Assembly (NCBI RefSeq): GCF_001426085.1
Contig: NZ_LMRR01000002.1
Location: 324,679-388,678, forward strand
From: Rhodococcus sp. Leaf278
GTDB lineage: Bacteria > Actinomycetota > Actinomycetes > Mycobacteriales > Mycobacteriaceae
Reading direction: 5' to 3'
Length of the DNA stretch: 64,000 nucleotides
Every line of letters begins with the position of its first letter. The first letter of the stretch is position 1. Below are positions 1-7,153 of this stretch, piece by piece. The notes under the pieces are model-generated. The model ran no database searches, was not told the origin of the DNA, and saw only the letters and a list, made by a program, of their open reading frames with translations. A program made the translations under genes and the position numbers.

Positions 1-542
1 AGGCGCGGGGTGACACGAATCGCGCCGGTCTTGTAGACGATCAGCATGCCGAAGAACACGCCGAAGGTTCCGAGGACGGCCTGACCGATGAGGGCAGATC
101 CACCGACCCCACCGAACTCGACACCGGTGAACATCAGTGACAGTGCGCCGAGGAACACGCCTTCGGCGGCGGCGTAGGCGAGGACGATTGCCTTGTTGTC
201 CATCTTGCGACCGAAGGTCGCGAACATGACCAGGCCGAAGCCGATCAAGCCGCCGCCGATCACGAACGGGATGGCCAAGTCGGTGTTGTTGGAGACGAGG
301 AGGTACGAGATGATCGCCGTCACGCTCAGCACACCGAGGGTGATGCCGGTCTTGGTGACGACGTCGTCGATCGTCATGGCCCGCTGTGCGGGCTGCGTGG
401 TGTACGGATCGGCCTGCGTTCCGGGATGCTGGCCGAAGGTCGCGGCCTGCGAGGCTCCAGCCGTCGCAGATCCGAATGTGGCGTAGCCGCCGCCCTGCTG
501 CTTGGGCAGGTTGCGGAACACCGGGTTGCTGGAGGTGCGCAC
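1..542 (-). CDS. Bax inhibitor-1/YccA family membrane protein (C-terminus beyond window)
   Basis: This is the N-terminal 180 codons of a leftward gene cut by the window edge. The first 60 or so residues are polar, rich in Gly and Gln, and contain the sequence NPVFRNLPKQQ, typical of actinobacterial BI-1/YccA proteins. Hydrophobic segments follow, with a conserved KTGITLG stretch before the first helix and GAEG-like AAAEGVFLGALS later on. The GTG at 542-540 is chosen because a GAAGGGA ribosome site lies just upstream (about 548-556). Members of this family are integral membrane proteins linked in other organisms to calcium flux or protease control; the bacterial role is not settled. The family is clear, the function is not. 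Confidence 0.85.
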   Translation of the reverse strand, partial: MRTSSNPVFRNLPKQQGGGYATFGSATAGASQAATFGQHPGTQADPYTTQPAQRAMTIDDVVTKTGITLGVLSVTAIISYLLVSNNTDLAIPFVIGGGLIGFGLVMFATFGRKMDNKAIVLAYAAAEGVFLGALSLMFTGVEFGGVGGSALIGQAVLGTFGVFFGMLIVYKTGAIRVTPR

Positions 543-707
543 CGTGTCTCTTCCCTTCGTAAGTTCTGATCCCCATCCGGGGATCTCCCCGTCGGTCATC
601 AGTAGAACGTCTGACATCCGGACAAAAGTTCCCGAGCGGGGAACTTCTACGACGGACAAAACGGACTCTACCGGCTACACCCTCGACACGCGGCGACGAC
701 CGCGTGT

Positions 708-1166
708 GTGACACCGAATCGAAACGGGCACTATGAGGAAATGGCAATCGAAGACGGACCCGACCAGACCTTGGACCCCAGTGAAAGCGTCGACTCCGAC
801 GAGGTGCGCAACGACGACGGCGACACCGTGGTCGATCCCCCCGATCACTGGAGTGAGGCCAACAGCTTCGGCACCACCGCTCGCGAGGCCGCCGAGGGCG
901 AGAGCCTGGACCTCAAGCTCAGCGAGGAAGAACCCGACATCGCGGTCGAAGAGGAGCTCGACCGCCCCATCACCGAGACCCCCGACGACGAGTTGACCGA
1001 GGAACTGGTCGATCACGTGATCGAGGAATCCGACGAGGATCCCGACATCGACTATGCGGAAGGCCAGCGTCAGGCCGAGATCGTCGAAGGCACTCTCGTC
1101 GAGGATCGTGGACGCAACCGCGGCCAGATCGACGGAACCCCCGAAGACGGCGGCCCGGTCACCTGA
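708..1166 (+). CDS. DUF5709 acidic protein
   Basis: A 152-aa, very acidic soluble protein. The middle of the protein has the order seen in DUF5709 proteins: a D-Q-T-L-D type start, a PPDHW segment, the GTTAREAAEGESLD block (about residues 55-69) and an EEPD motif. The tail has DGTPEDGGPV. It is divergent from the BI-1 gene. The start is uncertain: GTG at 708 gives 152 aa, while ATG at 741 (after a GAGGA that is very close) would remove 11 residues. The family is widespread in actinobacteria and has no established function that I can name. Confidence 0.75.
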   Translation: MTPNRNGHYEEMAIEDGPDQTLDPSESVDSDEVRNDDGDTVVDPPDHWSEANSFGTTAREAAEGESLDLKLSEEEPDIAVEEELDRPITETPDDELTEELVDHVIEESDEDPDIDYAEGQRQAEIVEGTLVEDRGRNRGQIDGTPEDGGPVT

Positions 1167-1169
1167 TCG

Positions 1170-2297
1170 CTACCGTTGCTCGCTCGGACGTACCGAGCGG
1201 GCAACGGTGAATTTTCCGTTGCGTCCCATCAGATCGGTCGGCCCCACCGCATCGGCCAGTTCACGCCGATAGTTCAGGTGGGTGTTGAACACCGTCCACA
1301 TCTGCCCGCCCGGCCGGAGTACCCGCCCGGCTGCTGCGAAGAGCTTGCTCGCTCCGCCCGTGTGCACCGCGGCACCCTCGTGAAACGGCGGATTGCACAC
1401 CACCAGATCGACCGAATCAGGTTCGAAGGTGGACATCGCATCGTCCGCGATCACCGCCACCTGCGTCCCGTTCGCCTCCGCCGTTGCCGCTGCCGACGCG
1501 ATCGCTGCCGCCGAACGGTCGGTGGCGATCACCTCGAGATCGGGCCTCGTCCGAGCCAGCTCTGCTGCGAGAATTCCAGTGCCGCAACCCAAGTCGACGG
1601 CAGTGCGAGCTCGCGGCAACATCTTCGGGACGAACTCGAGCAGAAACCGGGTACCGATGTCCAGGCCTGCCCCCGCAAACACAGCGCCATGAGCCACGAC
1701 CGTCATGTCGATATCCGCGAGACGTTTGCTCACCGGGTAAGTCATGCCCGACGCCACCGCCCCGGTCGCGGTGAGCACTCGCGCTTTCTGCCGTCCGCGG
1801 CCGGCCGTGACGGTCGTGAAGGACCGTCGCAGCACGTCGTTCATGGCGGGGGTCATGTGTTTGTCTCGCCCACCTGCCAACACCACCACGTTCGCGGTGG
1901 CGTGCGCCGCGATGTGCTCGGCGATCTCGGTGAGCTCGGCCAGTCCTCGCGGCAGTTGCATCAGCACCGTGCCGACTCCGTCGAGTAGTTCGGCACCGAG
2001 TTCGTGCTGGGTGTACGAGCCGGTCATCGCAACCCGCGCAGCGTTCAGTTCGAGCGCCCGAACGCCGGTGACGGCGTCCTGATGGACCCGCACATCCGTG
2101 AAGCCAAGCGCCAAGGCACCCAAGGTGAGTGCACCGTAACGATCGCCGATCACCGCGATCGGTGCCGTTCTGTCGACTCCCGGACGCTCGTCGACGGTGT
2201 CGAGTACAAGGCGGTCCGCAGCGTCGACGGCATGGAGGTTGGGTGCCTCGGCGTCGGGCTCACGGCGCAAGGCGTCGAACAGTGTTTCATCGGGCAC
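1170..2297 (-). CDS. RsmC/RlmG-like class I methyltransferase
   Basis: A 375-aa protein with the two-domain design of rRNA guanine-N2 methyltransferases RsmC and RlmG. The N-terminal half is a degenerate Rossmann-like domain. The C-terminal half carries the SAM motif VDLGCGTG (about 234-241), an acidic ATD strand end, and the catalytic NPPF loop (about 302-305), followed by the RVLRPGG and NGKF elements typical of this family. The expected reaction is m2G formation in 16S or 23S rRNA; which base cannot be read from the sequence. GTG at 2297 is preferred because homologous sequence begins there and the upstream extension runs through a long palindrome. The gene lies only 4 bases after DUF5709, tail to tail. 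Confidence 0.85.
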   Translation of the reverse strand: MPDETLFDALRREPDAEAPNLHAVDAADRLVLDTVDERPGVDRTAPIAVIGDRYGALTLGALALGFTDVRVHQDAVTGVRALELNAARVAMTGSYTQHELGAELLDGVGTVLMQLPRGLAELTEIAEHIAAHATANVVVLAGGRDKHMTPAMNDVLRRSFTTVTAGRGRQKARVLTATGAVASGMTYPVSKRLADIDMTVVAHGAVFAGAGLDIGTRFLLEFVPKMLPRARTAVDLGCGTGILAAELARTRPDLEVIATDRSAAAIASAAATAEANGTQVAVIADDAMSTFEPDSVDLVVCNPPFHEGAAVHTGGASKLFAAAGRVLRPGGQMWTVFNTHLNYRRELADAVGPTDLMGRNGKFTVARSVRPSEQR

Positions 2298-2338
2298 CCG
2301 AGGAGTATCCCACCGGCGTAGGCGCGCCCTGATTCCTT

Positions 2339-2378
2339 GTGCGCGTTTTGCGTAGCTGGAGGTACGCAAAACGCGCAC
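2339..2378. repeat. Perfect 16-bp inverted repeat in a divergent intergenic region
   Basis: The arms GTGCGCGTTTTGCGTA (2339-2354) and its exact reverse complement (2363-2378) flank an 8-base loop. The element sits between the methyltransferase start (2297, leftward) and a small rightward ORF (2438), so it lies upstream of both and is not an obvious terminator for either. It could be a large operator, a hairpin in a 5' leader, or one copy of a dispersed palindromic repeat. The sequence alone does not decide. Confidence 0.85.
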
Positions 2379-2437
2379 GACCGGCCCTGTCCGCGCGGCG
2401 AGTGGCTATTGAGCTCGACTAGGGGCATGCTCGGGGA

Positions 2438-2560
2438 ATGGAACACAAGGACAAGAACGAGGCACTCTTCAGCCATCCCGACGATGCCTCGACCGACGCG
2501 CACGCCGAATCGTCCAAGCCTGCCGTCTACACCGCCCTGTTCAGCGGCACCAACGAGTAG
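2438..2560 (+). CDS. Small hypothetical protein (40 aa)
   Basis: ATG to TAG encodes a 40-residue polar peptide that begins MEHKDKNEALFSHPDD and ends AVYTALFSGTNE. It has no membrane segment and no motif that I recognise. The amino-acid composition and codon use look coding, and a GGGGA lies immediately before the ATG, which is closer than usual. It stands alone between the palindrome at 2339-2378 and the convergent peroxiredoxin gene. It may be a real conserved small protein, but evidence is limited to composition and context. Confidence 0.45.
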   Translation: MEHKDKNEALFSHPDDASTDAHAESSKPAVYTALFSGTNE

Positions 2561-2575
2561 CGACGCCCTTCGCAG

Positions 2576-3100
2576 TCACGACAGATAACGCAGGTATTCC
2601 AGGGCCTTGGTCGCATGCACGTGACCACGTTCGCTTTGCACGACCATCCGCACCACACGGTGCCGATCGATCACGAATGTCGTCCGCTTCACGGACAGCA
2701 ACTGCCGCAGATACCCACGGTCGGCCGCATGAGCCCGCCCGCGTTCGAGCTCACGAAGCCGACGCCGCCGGGTGAACCACCCACCTCGCCGCACTCCGAA
2801 CTGTTCGGCAACCCCGCCGTCGGAATCGGACAGCAAAGGAAAGTCGAACGATCTCTGCAGTGCGAAATGCTGATTCTTGTCGCGGGTGTCGGTGCTGATC
2901 CCGACTCGCTGCGCACCGAATCTGCTGAATTCTGTTCCGAGATCCCGGAAATGGCAGGCCTCGGCGGTGCAGATCGGACTGTTGGCCGCCGGATAGAAGA
3001 ACAGCACCACCGGGCCCGATGCCGTCAGCTCGGAGAGAGCACGGTGTTCACCCGAATGATCCGGAAGCTCGAAATCCGGTGCCGTCTGTCCGATTCGCAT
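2576..3100 (-). CDS. Peroxiredoxin, AhpC/TSA (BCP-like)
   Basis: A 174-aa thioredoxin-fold peroxidase. The N-terminus has the family pattern G-x-x-A-P-D-F-x-L, followed by FFYPAANSPICTAEAC, where Cys44 is the expected peroxidatic cysteine and Cys49 the resolving one, the spacing found in BCP/PrxQ enzymes. Near the middle is a long basic insert rich in Arg (about 105-130), unusual for the family. The C-terminus keeps the TFVID strand. It should reduce peroxides using thioredoxin or a similar donor in the cytoplasm. It is the last gene of a likely leftward unit behind the tyrosine phosphatase, with a 17-base gap. Confidence 0.9.
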   Translation of the reverse strand: MRIGQTAPDFELPDHSGEHRALSELTASGPVVLFFYPAANSPICTAEACHFRDLGTEFSRFGAQRVGISTDTRDKNQHFALQRSFDFPLLSDSDGGVAEQFGVRRGGWFTRRRRLRELERGRAHAADRGYLRQLLSVKRTTFVIDRHRVVRMVVQSERGHVHATKALEYLRYLS

Positions 3101-3117
3101 GACGGAGAGGGTACCGC

Positions 3118-3885
3118 TCAGTCCTGTACCAATTCGGCGACAAGTCGTCCTCGCAGGTGTTCGTCGATACCCAGGTGACTCAGATACCCCTCGAAAGACC
3201 CGTGACGGGACGTCACAGCCTGCATTCCGCGCTCCAGGTAGGACGCTCGGACTCCCAGCAACGCCGTCCCGGGCACGTCGGCGTCATCGATACCCGCCCA
3301 CGTCCGCCGCACATGGGCGAGCAACGGCTCCACTGCAGCATTGCTGGCGAGGTAATCAGCAAGGATCTCGTCCTCGCTCACTCCGACGGCCCGCAGCACA
3401 GTCGCGACCGTCCACCCGGCCCGATCCTTACCTGCGGCGCAGTGCACCAGAACCCCGCCCCGTCCGGCGGCAACAGCCTCGACCACATGCTTGATCGCGT
3501 GCGCTGCCCCGGGCAACACCGGATACGTTGCGTACGAGCGGTGCAGGTAGTCGACCTGACTCTGTTCGTCGTGGATAGGGGCCTCGTGCGGAGCGCGGTC
3601 ACCGGTGTCGTCGCGGAACGGCATCGAGATCGACTGCACGCCGTCCGGAACTCTGTCGACACCACTTCGTACGATCTCGGAATTACCGCGAAGGTCGAAC
3701 ACGGTGCGTATGCCCAGATCGAGGACGGCTCGTTGTCCACTCTCGGTGAGAGCACTCAATTCCGATGCGCGATAGAACTTTCCGGGCCGGATCTTCGAGC
3801 CGTCGACGGTACGGACACCGCCGAGGTCTCGAAAGTTCCAGGCCCCGTCGAGCGCGAACTGGTTGTGCACACGGGCGTCGGGCAT
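3118..3885 (-). CDS. Tyrosine-protein phosphatase (PtpB-like)
   Basis: A 255-aa cytoplasmic phosphatase. It begins with the N-FRDLGG motif (about 17-23) seen in actinobacterial PtpB and related proteins. The phosphate-binding loop is H-C-A-A-G-K-D-R (148-155), giving Cys149 as nucleophile and Arg155 as phosphate ligand; Lys-Asp after the glycine is typical of the lipid/tyrosine dual-specificity branch. A signal peptide is absent. Substrates may be phosphotyrosine proteins or phosphoinositides and cannot be assigned here. The gene lies between an ABM-domain protein and a peroxiredoxin on the same strand. Confidence 0.9.
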   Translation of the reverse strand: MPDARVHNQFALDGAWNFRDLGGVRTVDGSKIRPGKFYRASELSALTESGQRAVLDLGIRTVFDLRGNSEIVRSGVDRVPDGVQSISMPFRDDTGDRAPHEAPIHDEQSQVDYLHRSYATYPVLPGAAHAIKHVVEAVAAGRGGVLVHCAAGKDRAGWTVATVLRAVGVSEDEILADYLASNAAVEPLLAHVRRTWAGIDDADVPGTALLGVRASYLERGMQAVTSRHGSFEGYLSHLGIDEHLRGRLVAELVQD

Positions 3886-3931
3886 GATCTCGACTGTATA
3901 GAACGGAGGCTGCGAACAAACGTAGCTGGGC

Positions 3932-4504
3932 TCAAGCGCGGGGAACCAGCCACTTCCGCAGCCGGGAGGTGACGAACGGCATCACCACGTACACCATCAA
4001 CGGTGTGCACATCATCACCACGACCGCCGTTCGCAGGGCCACGTTCAACCCCGTCAAATGCGGAGTCAGGACGATGTTGACCAACAAGCTGACGGCATAG
4101 AACGCCACACCGATCGAGATCGCCTGCTTCCAGCGGGGCGGCGGACCACCGATCACTCGAACTGCGTCGGTCAGATTGGACTGCGGCTCGAACCATCCCT
4201 CCACGCCGGAAAGCCGATGTGTTGCAACGTCGTCGGCGATAGGGCGACCGCTGCTGAGCCAACTGCGTCGAGAGTCCGAGTGCAGCCACGCGTCGAGGTG
4301 GTCGTGGGTCTCGAACCGGTACACCACGTGGTAGTCGTTGGATCCGCCGGAACTGCGCAGCCAGCCACCACCGAGGAAGCCGGGGAAAGTGCGGACGAGA
4401 TCGATACCGCGATCGGTCCATTCGACGAAATCTGCTTCGTATCCCTCGCGAACGCACCGCGCGACCGAGGTGGTGACGTGATCGAGCGTGTCCGTCGTGG
4501 TCAT
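3932..4504 (-). CDS. Antibiotic biosynthesis monooxygenase (ABM) domain protein with C-terminal membrane helices
   Basis: A 190-aa protein. Residues of about 1-105 form a dimeric alpha-beta barrel domain of the ABM type, including the FPGFLGGGWLRSS and YHVVYRFE strands. The last 70 residues contain two hydrophobic segments (about 125-147 and 153-177) that should anchor it in the membrane, followed by a basic tail. ATG at 4504 is chosen because AAGGGG sits six bases upstream; an in-frame ATG six codons earlier lacks a site. Membrane-anchored ABM proteins of this type are common in actinobacteria and uncharacterised. It may head the unit with the phosphatase and peroxiredoxin. Confidence 0.8.
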   Translation of the reverse strand: MTTTDTLDHVTTSVARCVREGYEADFVEWTDRGIDLVRTFPGFLGGGWLRSSGGSNDYHVVYRFETHDHLDAWLHSDSRRSWLSSGRPIADDVATHRLSGVEGWFEPQSNLTDAVRVIGGPPPRWKQAISIGVAFYAVSLLVNIVLTPHLTGLNVALRTAVVVMMCTPLMVYVVMPFVTSRLRKWLVPRA

Positions 4505-4599
4505 GCGGTACCCCTTCTGCACGTGTTCGTCTCGGCTTGTCTGTTCTACACAGAGTGCGGGTCAGTGGACCAGCTTTCAAATCAGAGACACAAATGTAG

Positions 4600-4659
4600 A
4601 TGTATGGCTCATATACATGCCTCCTGTGGCATTCTGTCCATGAAGACCCCCCATGGACG
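4600..4659 (+). promoter_or_regulatory. Candidate autoregulatory region upstream of the Lrp gene
   Basis: This AT-richer stretch has two inverted repeats: ATGTAT (4600-4605) with ATACAT (4613-4618), and GTCCATG (4637-4643) with CATGGAC (4653-4659). They lie directly before the Lrp/AsnC gene at 4675 and opposite the ABM gene. Lrp-family proteins usually bind dyad sites in their own promoter, so these are reasonable candidates. No binding motif is known for this regulator, so the assignment is an inference. Confidence 0.35.
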
Positions 4660-4674
4660 ACCTGGAGTGGACGG

Positions 4675-5181
4675 ATGGCAGAGACCGAGTACGAGCTCGA
4701 CGACGTGGATCGACGCATCGTCACCGAACTGAGCCGCGACGGCCGAATGTCCATGCGCGCCTTGGCCGAGGCAACCCACATCTCCCGTGCCCACGCCTAC
4801 GTGCGCGTCGACCGCCTCCTCGACGAGGGCGTCATCGAGGGGTTCACCGCACGCATCGACTACGAGAAGGCCGGAGTCGGCGCATCCGCCTATGTGGCTC
4901 TGTCCATTCGGCAGGATTCGTGGCGTGCCGTGGCCGACGACCTGAGTACCTATCCGTTCGTCGAGCACGTCAGCTTGATGGGTGGTGATTTCGATGCGCT
5001 CGTTCTGGTCCGCGCTCCCGACACATCGGCGCTCCGACATTTGGTGCTCGACAAGTTGCAGGGACTGGACGGGATACTGTCGACCCGAACCTGGCTGATC
5101 TTCGACGAGGCGGTCGGCCCCGGCGCTCAATGGACCTCCGAGCCGAAAATCAACCAGCCGAAGAACGGGAGAACTCGATGA
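4675..5181 (+). CDS. Lrp/AsnC family transcriptional regulator
   Basis: A 168-aa regulator. Residues of about 8-55 form the winged helix-turn-helix (LDDVDRRIVTELSRDGRMSM, then ISRAHAYVRVDRL), and about 65-145 the RAM effector domain. ATG at 4675 has a GGAG eight bases upstream. The TGA overlaps the ATG of the following oxidoreductase gene in an ATGA, so the two are almost surely translated together. Lrp proteins of this kind sense amino acids; the partner gene suggests that a D-amino acid or its oxo-acid may be the signal. That is inferred from context. Confidence 0.9.
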   Translation: MAETEYELDDVDRRIVTELSRDGRMSMRALAEATHISRAHAYVRVDRLLDEGVIEGFTARIDYEKAGVGASAYVALSIRQDSWRAVADDLSTYPFVEHVSLMGGDFDALVLVRAPDTSALRHLVLDKLQGLDGILSTRTWLIFDEAVGPGAQWTSEPKINQPKNGRTR

Positions 5182-6323
5182 GCACGTCTGCTCACGACAC
5201 GCCTACCACCGATGTACTGGTTGTCGGCGGCGGAATCGGGGGTGTCTCGCTCGGATACGAACTCGCGATCGATCACCGAGTCACCCTGCTCGAGCGCGAG
5301 GACACTCTGGCCTTCCATACCACCGGACGCTCGGCTGCTCTGTTTCTGGAAACCTACGGCAACAACACGATTCGCGCTCTCACGACGGCCAGCCGTGACT
5401 TCCTGGAGAATCCGCCGGAGCACTTTCGATCCGAACTGCTCGCCCCGCGCCCCCTGCTGCAGTTCGCGTCCACCGGACGAGGCGACGCAATCGAGGCGAT
5501 GTACGCCGACGTCAGCCGATTGACACCCGACGCACAACTGGTCTCACCTACTGACGCGCGCACGTTCTTTCCGCCGCTGCGCCCCGAACTGATCGATTGC
5601 GCTCTGTACGAGCCGCATTCGATGGAAGTCGACGTGCATGCACTGCATCAGGGCTACGTGCGGGGACTCCGCGATCGAGGTGGGCGTGTCCACACCGGGA
5701 CCGAGGTGAGGTCGCTGAGGCGCATCGACGGCCTGTGGCACGCGCACACCACCGACGGGTCTGTCCACACTGCTCCACTCGTCGTCGACGCCGCGGGCGC
5801 ATGGGCGGATGTCCTCGGAGCGATGGCGGGTGCCGAGCCCATCGGACTCGTGCCGATGCGTCGTTCGGTGTTCATGGTGGCTGCACCGGACGGTCTCGAT
5901 ACCGCGCACCTGGCGACCTTGAGCGACATCGACGAGAAGTTCTACATCAAACCTGAAGGCGCACAACTGTTGTGCTCGCCTGCGGACGAGACGCCCACCG
6001 AGCCGAGCGATGCCCGCCCGGACGAGTTGGAGATCGCCCGGGCGTTCGACGACATTGCCGAGGCGACCACGTTGACCGCCCGGCACGTGCGGTCGTCCTG
6101 GGCCGGCTTGCGCAGCTTCGTGCCCGACCGAACGCCGGTCGTCGGATTCGATCCGAACATCGAGGGTTTCTTCTGGTGCGCCGGTCAGGGTGGGTACGGA
6201 ATTCAGACGTGCGCGGCACTGGCCCGAGTGGGGGCTGCACTGCTTCGTCGAGAACCTCTGCCGGTCGATGTGACCGAGCGCGGACTACGGGCAGCCGACC
6301 TGGATCCGCAGCGCTTCCGGTGA
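5178..6323 (+). CDS. FAD-dependent D-amino-acid dehydrogenase (D-arginine dehydrogenase-like)
   Basis: A 381-aa DAO-fold flavoprotein. The N-terminal dinucleotide motif VVGGGIGG is at about 11-18, followed by an E-R-E that should bind the ribose. The signature H-T-T-G-R-S-A-A comes shortly after, and the C-terminal AGQGGYGIQT segment closely resembles the active-site region of Pseudomonas D-arginine dehydrogenase (DauA). It should oxidise a D-amino acid or a secondary amine to an imino acid, with electrons passed on by FAD. It overlaps the Lrp gene by four bases. Sarcosine or glycine oxidase activity cannot be excluded. The stop at 6323 faces the TetR gene. Confidence 0.8.
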   Translation: MSTSAHDTPTTDVLVVGGGIGGVSLGYELAIDHRVTLLEREDTLAFHTTGRSAALFLETYGNNTIRALTTASRDFLENPPEHFRSELLAPRPLLQFASTGRGDAIEAMYADVSRLTPDAQLVSPTDARTFFPPLRPELIDCALYEPHSMEVDVHALHQGYVRGLRDRGGRVHTGTEVRSLRRIDGLWHAHTTDGSVHTAPLVVDAAGAWADVLGAMAGAEPIGLVPMRRSVFMVAAPDGLDTAHLATLSDIDEKFYIKPEGAQLLCSPADETPTEPSDARPDELEIARAFDDIAEATTLTARHVRSSWAGLRSFVPDRTPVVGFDPNIEGFFWCAGQGGYGIQTCAALARVGAALLRREPLPVDVTERGLRAADLDPQRFR

Positions 6324-6390
6324 GAGGCGCTGCGGGCCACGTGCACGAAAACTCGACCGGTACTACGAAGTTCCACGCACGACCAGCGGC

Positions 6391-7029
6391 TCAGCCGGAG
6401 ACGACACGTCGCAGATCGTTCACCGTGGTTCGGTAGATGTCCACCAGGTCGGCGTCCTGCCCGCCGTCGACGCGCTCGGCCCAGTCGTCGAACGCGATTC
6501 GCATGGCCATCCCGGACCCCTCGACCAGCAGCCTTGCGTAAGAACGTGATTCGTGGCCACCGATCTTGGCGGCCACAGAATCGGTGACGCGGCACAGAGT
6601 CATGGCGTCGGCCGCGAATGCGGCGGCCCGCAGATGGTCGTCGCGACCGATCAACCGCCGGGTACGCAGGAGACGATCCCTCGCCTCGTAGGGTGCAGCG
6701 GAAAATCGTTCGACGGATCGCTCGTACAGTGCTTCGATCGCGGTGAGGGTGACGCCTTCCGGTGCCGTCGACGCCAGCCAGGCGTCGAAGTCGAGCTCGA
6801 ACTCGGGAGCGAGGCCGAGAACGGATTCCTCCTTGGACGCAAAACTACGAAAGAACGTGCTCGGCGATACACCGGCCCGGCGTGCGATCTGGTCGACTGT
6901 CGTCGCAGCGCAGCCCTGTGTCTCGAACAGATCGAGCGCGGCACGGGTGATCTCGAGAAGGGTTTCGCGACGACGTCGCTCTCGCAGATCCGGTACTCGA
7001 TCGCTCATCGTCCTCCGTTCATCGGTCAC
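6391..7029 (-). CDS. TetR family transcriptional regulator
   Basis: A 212-aa repressor. The N-terminal helix-turn-helix covers about 22-65, with ATTVDQIARRAGVSPSTFFR and a F-x-S-K-E-E end, the usual TetR pattern. The C-terminal ligand domain is not classifiable by eye. It is divergent from the efflux-pump gene, and a palindrome between them (7067-7083) is the probable operator, so it most likely represses the pump and itself. The start could be GTG at 7029 or ATG at 7008; a GGAGGA lies just before the latter, but only two to three bases away. Confidence 0.88.
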   Translation of the reverse strand: MTDERRTMSDRVPDLRERRRRETLLEITRAALDLFETQGCAATTVDQIARRAGVSPSTFFRSFASKEESVLGLAPEFELDFDAWLASTAPEGVTLTAIEALYERSVERFSAAPYEARDRLLRTRRLIGRDDHLRAAAFAADAMTLCRVTDSVAAKIGGHESRSYARLLVEGSGMAMRIAFDDWAERVDGGQDADLVDIYRTTVNDLRRVVSG

Positions 7030-7066
7030 TCGCCCATTCCGCTGTCAACATACCAGTGATTTTCAA

Positions 7067-7083
7067 GTTGACAGTCACTGTCA
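7067..7083. promoter_or_regulatory. Probable TetR operator overlapping a -35 element
   Basis: TGACAGT-C-ACTGTCA (7069-7083) is a perfect 7-bp palindrome around one base. It is interlocked with a TTGACA (7068-7073) that could be the -35 of the pump promoter, and a second repeat pairs CTGTCAAC (7042-7049) with GTTGACAG (7067-7074). The position between the divergent TetR and MFS genes is that of a classic TetR operator. The match of a -10 box is poor, so the promoter itself is not secure. Confidence 0.6.
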
Positions 7084-7153
7084 GAATGGTTCAAGCTGTC
7101 TTGGTAAGAGTCAGCTCCACAATTAGCACCCATAACCCGAAAGTTCTCGCCAC

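Noticed and set aside
6324..6390. Weak inverted repeat between the convergent flavoenzyme and TetR genes
   Set aside because: Only about 11 of 16 positions pair, below what I would call a terminator or repeat.
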